Positions 60,581-64,000 of a stretch of 64,000 nt of DNA are shown here, piece after piece. Both the position numbers and the translations under genes were made by a program. The notes under the pieces were generated by a model. It searched no databases. It saw nothing but the letters and a program-made list of their open reading frames with translations, and was not told where the DNA came from. The stretch comes from Mesorhizobium sp. ES1-4 (GTDB taxonomy: Bacteria; Pseudomonadota; Alphaproteobacteria; Rhizobiales; Rhizobiaceae). The stretch covers positions 124,001 through 188,000 of the forward strand of contig NZ_JAIUGV010000009.1 in NCBI RefSeq assembly GCF_020164745.1, given 5' to 3'. Position 1 is the stretch's first letter. Each line of letters begins with the position of its first letter.

Positions 60581-62158
60581 GAGATGGTAATCAATTGGAA
60601 CCAGACGGGTGGGAGCGAAGCCCGGGCCCCGCGTTCCAGGATTCGAGCCGCCCAATACGTTCGCATGTCGACCGAACACCAGAAGTATTCGACCGACAAC
60701 CAAGCGTCGGCAATACAGCGGTACGCCGACGCGCGCGGCTTCGAGATCGTTCGGACTTATGCCGACGAGGGCAAAAGTGGCCTACGCCTCGTTGGAAGGG
60801 ACGCCTTGCAATCCCTGCTGGGCGACATTGAAAGCGGTCGCGCGGACTACGCAGCAATCCTTGTTTACGATGTCAGCCGATGGGGACGTTTTCAAGACCC
60901 TGACGAAGCGGCCGCCATCGAGCTTAGATGCAAGCACGCCGGAATCCGCGTGCACTACTGCGCCGAGCAGTTCGAGAACGACGGCAGCATCGGTTCTTCC
61001 ATAGTCAAAACGGTCAAGCGGGCGATGGCCGGCGAATATAGCCGCGAACTCTCCGTGAAAGTTTTCGCAGGCCAGGCTAATTTGATCCGCCTTGGATTTC
61101 GGCAAGGCGGCTCCGCTGGATACGGTCTGCGGCGTGTCCTTGTCGATCAGAACCATACTCGGAAAGCGCAACTTGACCGCGGCGAACAAAAAAGCATCGC
61201 GACCGACCGGGTCATCTTGATCCCTGGACCGGAACAGGAGGTCGACATCGTACGAGAAGTCTATCGCAAGTTCATAGCTGAGAACCGTTCCGAACTGGAG
61301 ATTGCCCAGGCTTTGAACGCTCGGGGCGTCATATCAGACCTAGGTCGGCCTTGGACGCGAGGAACGGTCCATCAGCTCCTCATTAACGAGAAATACATCG
61401 GAAACAACGTGTGGGGGCGCACGTCGTTCAAGCTCAAACAGTCGCATGTTCAGAATCCAGATGATGCCTGGATACGCGCCGATGGGGTGTTCGAGCCGAT
61501 TGTCGACAAAGAGTCCTTCATCCGGGCACAATCCATTATAGCAGCAAGGTCCGAGCGTCTGTCGGACGAGGCCATGCTGGGCCTCCTCGGCACAATTCTG
61601 GCCAGGAACGGCTATCTCTCCGGCATGATTATCGACGAGGCAGAGGACTGCCCCTCGAGCAGCTCGTATCTGTCGCGCTTCGGCAGCTTGCTTCGCGCCT
61701 ATGCTCTCGTCGGGTTCGTTCCGGATCACGACTATCGCTACCTGGAGACAAACCGAGCCCTGCGACGCATGCATCCTAATGTGGTGGCAGAAGTGATCGA
61801 GGGAATTAAGGCGGCCGGGGGAACTGTCGAACAGGAACCGTCAACGGACATTCTGACGGTGAACCACGAGTTCACCACTTGCATTGTAGTCGTCAGGTGC
61901 TTCCATACTGGGGCGGGTTCACTTCGCTGGAAGCTGCGGTTGGATACGGCGCTGAACCCCGATTTGACGGTCGCAATACGCATGGATCCAAGAAACGCGC
62001 AGCCGCGGGATTATTACCTGCTTCCCCGTTTGGACATGCATACGGCCGTCTTGCGCCTCTGCGAGCACAACGGGCTGTCACTCGATGCATACCGTTTCGA
62101 TACTCTCGAAACCCTTTATGCAATGTCGCAACGAACTCCTATAGAGGAGGCAGCGTGA
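60581..62158 (+). CDS. Large serine recombinase (resolvase/invertase family)
   Basis: 525 aa. The catalytic domain starts RAAQYVRMSTEHQKYS with nucleophile Ser29, then LVYDVSRWGRFQDPDEA and GSIGSSIVKTVKRAMAGEYSREL (helix E). The recombinase domain has AGYGLRRVLVD, LEIAQALNARGV and WTRGTVHQLLINEKYIGNNVWG. The C-terminal 220 residues lack the zinc ribbon and coiled coil of phage integrases. Two starts three codons apart are possible. Its stop overlaps the next ATG by one base. Confidence 0.9.
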   Translation, partial: EMVINWNQTGGSEARAPRSRIRAAQYVRMSTEHQKYSTDNQASAIQRYADARGFEIVRTYADEGKSGLRLVGRDALQSLLGDIESGRADYAAILVYDVSRWGRFQDPDEAAAIELRCKHAGIRVHYCAEQFENDGSIGSSIVKTVKRAMAGEYSRELSVKVFAGQANLIRLGFRQGGSAGYGLRRVLVDQNHTRKAQLDRGEQKSIATDRVILIPGPEQEVDIVREVYRKFIAENRSELEIAQALNARGVISDLGRPWTRGTVHQLLINEKYIGNNVWGRTSFKLKQSHVQNPDDAWIRADGVFEPIVDKESFIRAQSIIAARSERLSDEAMLGLLGTILARNGYLSGMIIDEAEDCPSSSSYLSRFGSLLRAYALVGFVPDHDYRYLETNRALRRMHPNVVAEVIEGIKAAGGTVEQEPSTDILTVNHEFTTCIVVVRCFHTGAGSLRWKLRLDTALNPDLTVAIRMDPRNAQPRDYYLLPRLDMHTAVLRLCEHNGLSLDAYRFDTLETLYAMSQRTPIEEAA

Positions 62159-63051
62159 TGACCGCAATGCCGGCGCAGCGGGTTGAGATGATCCCAGTCG
62201 ATAGGATTGCGGTCGTCAATCCCAGGATACGCAACAAACGAGTCTTCAGAGATATCGTCGACAACATCTCTGAAATCGGCCTGAAAAGGCCGATTACAGT
62301 CGCGCGCCGGCCCGAGGCGGGAGGACCGTATTACGATCTGGTTTGCGGACAGGGTAGGCTGGAGGCCTACAAGGCGCTTGGCCAACAGCAGGTCCCAGCT
62401 CTTGTCGTCACTGCCGACCCCGAAGACTGTCTCGTAGCCAGCCTGGTGGAGAATTGCGCTCGGCGCAAACATCAAGCCATCGATCTTCTGAACGATATCG
62501 GCAGAATGAAACAGCAAGGGCACCCGATACCTGACATTGCAAGGAAGACGGGACTTACGACGGAGTACGTTCATGCAGTGGTCAAGCTTCTTGAGAAGGG
62601 TGAGCAGCGCCTTCTGCGAGCGGTTGAATCTGGCCAGATCCCCTTCAGCGTCGCGCTTGATATCGCGGAGGCGGATGACCAGGATATACAGAGCGCGCTA
62701 CAGAATGCTTATGAGAAGAACCTACTTCGAGGACGAAAACTCCTTGCGGCGAAACGGCTTGTGGAGCAACGGCGCGTTCAGGGCAAGCGCCTGAAGAGCA
62801 ACCCTCATTTGAAGCCAAGGAAGCTGTCGACCGATGCCCTCGTTCGCGCGTATCAACAGGACACTGATAGGAAACGCCTGCTGATCAGGCGTGCGCAGGC
62901 AGCGAGCAACCGCCTCATTTTTATTGCTGAAGCCCTGCGAAGGCTGCTGCAAGACGAAGAGTTCCGGGACCTTCTCACCAACGAGGGGCTAACGAGCTTG
63001 CCCAAGAATTTGGCGAAGCGTCTAGATCGGTTAGAGGCATCAAATCCATGA
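62158..63051 (+). CDS. ParB/RepB-like protein 1
   Basis: 297 aa. GAGGAGGCAGCGTG precedes the ATG, which overlaps the recombinase stop. The ParB N-domain is at about 10-100: PVDRIAVVNPRIRNKRVF, LVCGQGRLEAYKALGQQQVPA and LVENCARRKHQAIDLL. The HTH is IPDIARKTGLTTEYVHAVVKLL. The C-terminus resembles plasmid RepB. CTPase-type motif GQGRLEA (for GERRxRA) is altered. No ParA is encoded nearby. Confidence 0.88.
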   Translation: MTAMPAQRVEMIPVDRIAVVNPRIRNKRVFRDIVDNISEIGLKRPITVARRPEAGGPYYDLVCGQGRLEAYKALGQQQVPALVVTADPEDCLVASLVENCARRKHQAIDLLNDIGRMKQQGHPIPDIARKTGLTTEYVHAVVKLLEKGEQRLLRAVESGQIPFSVALDIAEADDQDIQSALQNAYEKNLLRGRKLLAAKRLVEQRRVQGKRLKSNPHLKPRKLSTDALVRAYQQDTDRKRLLIRRAQAASNRLIFIAEALRRLLQDEEFRDLLTNEGLTSLPKNLAKRLDRLEASNP

Positions 63052-63938
63052 GCACAGCGGCAAAAACAGCTCTCGTGAAAATCGCGTTCGAAAAAGCGAG
63101 CCTGCGTATTTCGATCGATGAGATACTGCCTCTTAGGCAACTCACACCCTCGGTATTAAAGTCCGTGAAGTATGCCCAGATCGCTGCTTCCATTGCCGAG
63201 GTCGGCATCATCGAGCCGCCGGTGGTGGTCAGGGACAGCACTGACCGAAATCGATTCCACCTGCTTGACGGCCACATACGCGTAGACATCCTGCGAGCGC
63301 GTGGCGAGACCGAAGTCGTGTGCCTCGTGGCCACCGAAGACGAGGCGTTCACATACAACAAGCGCATCAGCCGGATTGCGATCATCCAAGAACACAAAAT
63401 GATCCTGAAGGCCATTGAGAAAGGCGTGTCTGAGGAACGGCTCGCGAGGGCATTGAACGTCAACATAACCAGCATCCGCCACAAACGCAGCCTGCTGGAG
63501 GGCATCTGTCCGGAAGTCGTGGACTTGCTTAAGGACAGACACGTGCCGATCAACACGTTCGGAGAGTTGAAAAAACTGAAATCGATCAGGCAAATCGAGG
63601 CAGCCGAGCTGATGATAGCAATGAACAAATACTCGATCAGCTACGCGAAATCCTTGGTGGCTGCCACACCTGAGAGCCAGCTGGTGCGAGGCAGCAAGAC
63701 GGTAAAGGGCCTAAGCCAGCAGCAGATCGACATGATGGAGGGCGAATCGGCCACGCTCGACCGAGAGTTCAAAGCGATTGAGCAGGATTACGGAAGCGAT
63801 CACTTGGACGTCATCCTCGCGACCGGGTATGTGGCCCGTCTACTCGAGAACGCGAAGGTGGTGCGGCACCTGGCACATCGTCATCCGGACATTCTCGCGG
63901 AGTTCCAAAAAATTGCCGAGGTCCAGAAGGCAGCGTGA
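63048..63938 (+). CDS. ParB/RepB-like protein 2 (RepB C-terminal type)
   Basis: 296 aa, with its ATG overlapping the previous stop by 4 bases. The ParB-like N-domain has ASIAEVGIIEPPVVVRD and FHLLDGHIRVDILRARGE (LDGHIR in place of GERR). An HTH follows, SEERLARALNVNITSIRHKRSLL, and the RepB C-terminal-type region has GELKKLKSIRQIEAAELMI. The tandem pair with a recombinase suggests they bind DNA at the element rather than segregate it. The last 62 bases of the window hold nothing recognisable. Confidence 0.87.
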   Translation: MSTAAKTALVKIAFEKASLRISIDEILPLRQLTPSVLKSVKYAQIAASIAEVGIIEPPVVVRDSTDRNRFHLLDGHIRVDILRARGETEVVCLVATEDEAFTYNKRISRIAIIQEHKMILKAIEKGVSEERLARALNVNITSIRHKRSLLEGICPEVVDLLKDRHVPINTFGELKKLKSIRQIEAAELMIAMNKYSISYAKSLVAATPESQLVRGSKTVKGLSQQQIDMMEGESATLDREFKAIEQDYGSDHLDVILATGYVARLLENAKVVRHLAHRHPDILAEFQKIAEVQKAA

Positions 63939-64000
63939 CCTGGAGTGAACCGCGATAAACCCGGAGACCGCGGCGAGGATTGCAATCCTAGGGTCGAATG

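Noticed and set aside
62158..63938. repABC plasmid replicon
   Set aside because: No RepA/ParA and no RepC initiator are present; the two ParB/RepB-like genes follow a recombinase instead.
52223..64000. CRISPR-associated transposon (CAST)
   Set aside because: TnsA, TniA, TniB and TniQ fit, but no cas gene, no array of spaced repeats and no tracr-like region is present in the window, and the long multi-HTH TniQ fits DNA-sequence targeting better.
1..64000. tRNA or rRNA genes
   Set aside because: No stretch showed a cloverleaf with TTCGA-type arms or rRNA conserved sequence on reading both strands; a computational scan would be decisive.

Overview
The window is high-GC chromosomal DNA that looks like a rhizobial alphaproteobacterium, most probably Mesorhizobium or a close relative. 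The basis is protein style, RIME-like palindromic intergenic repeats (three copies), two further dispersed repeat families, a DUF982-type protein and many ABC sugar or peptide uptake genes. This is inference from family knowledge; there is no rRNA or tRNA in the window to confirm it.

1-9.2 kb is a minus-strand sugar/polyol catabolic locus. It runs RpiR-type regulator, SDR dehydrogenase, mannitol-dehydrogenase-family oxidoreductase, sugar isomerase/epimerase, periplasmic binding protein, two-domain ATPase and a permease cut by the window edge, with a plus-strand Gfo/Idh/MocA oxidoreductase beside it. 9.2-27.2 kb is mixed housekeeping and accessory DNA. It holds two GGDEF-EAL proteins, a methyltransferase, a Nudix hydrolase, a fatty acid hydroxylase-like protein, a 28-residue RiPP-leader-like peptide, DinB, two HxlR regulators, an alkylation-repair cluster (2OG oxygenase, Ogt, Ada) and a b561-type cytochrome. 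27.2-48.1 kb holds a broken Fic gene, a serine hydrolase, a peptide-type binding protein with an FAD oxidoreductase and a cupin regulator, a divergent cytochrome c peroxidase and acid phosphatase pair, an aminotransferase behind a large palindrome, an AraC regulator, an outer membrane protein, a C39-like protease next to D-Ala-D-Ala ligase, and an AI-2E family transporter.

48.1-52.2 kb is a string of very small genes with strong ribosome binding sites, plus an RHH protein and an HWE histidine kinase. 52.2-64 kb is clearly mobile. A minus-strand Tn7-like transposition operon (TnsA, TniA, TniB and an unusually long TniQ, all overlapping) faces away from a plus-strand block of two MerR-like proteins and a large serine recombinase translationally coupled to two ParB/RepB-like proteins with no ParA. 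A small HTH gene lies divergent from the recombinase. No cas genes or CRISPR array are present.

The strongest leads are the Tn7-like module with its multi-HTH TniQ, the recombinase plus twin ParB operon, and the orphan peptide at 14.4 kb that matches the lasso-type leader motif but has no modifying enzymes nearby.
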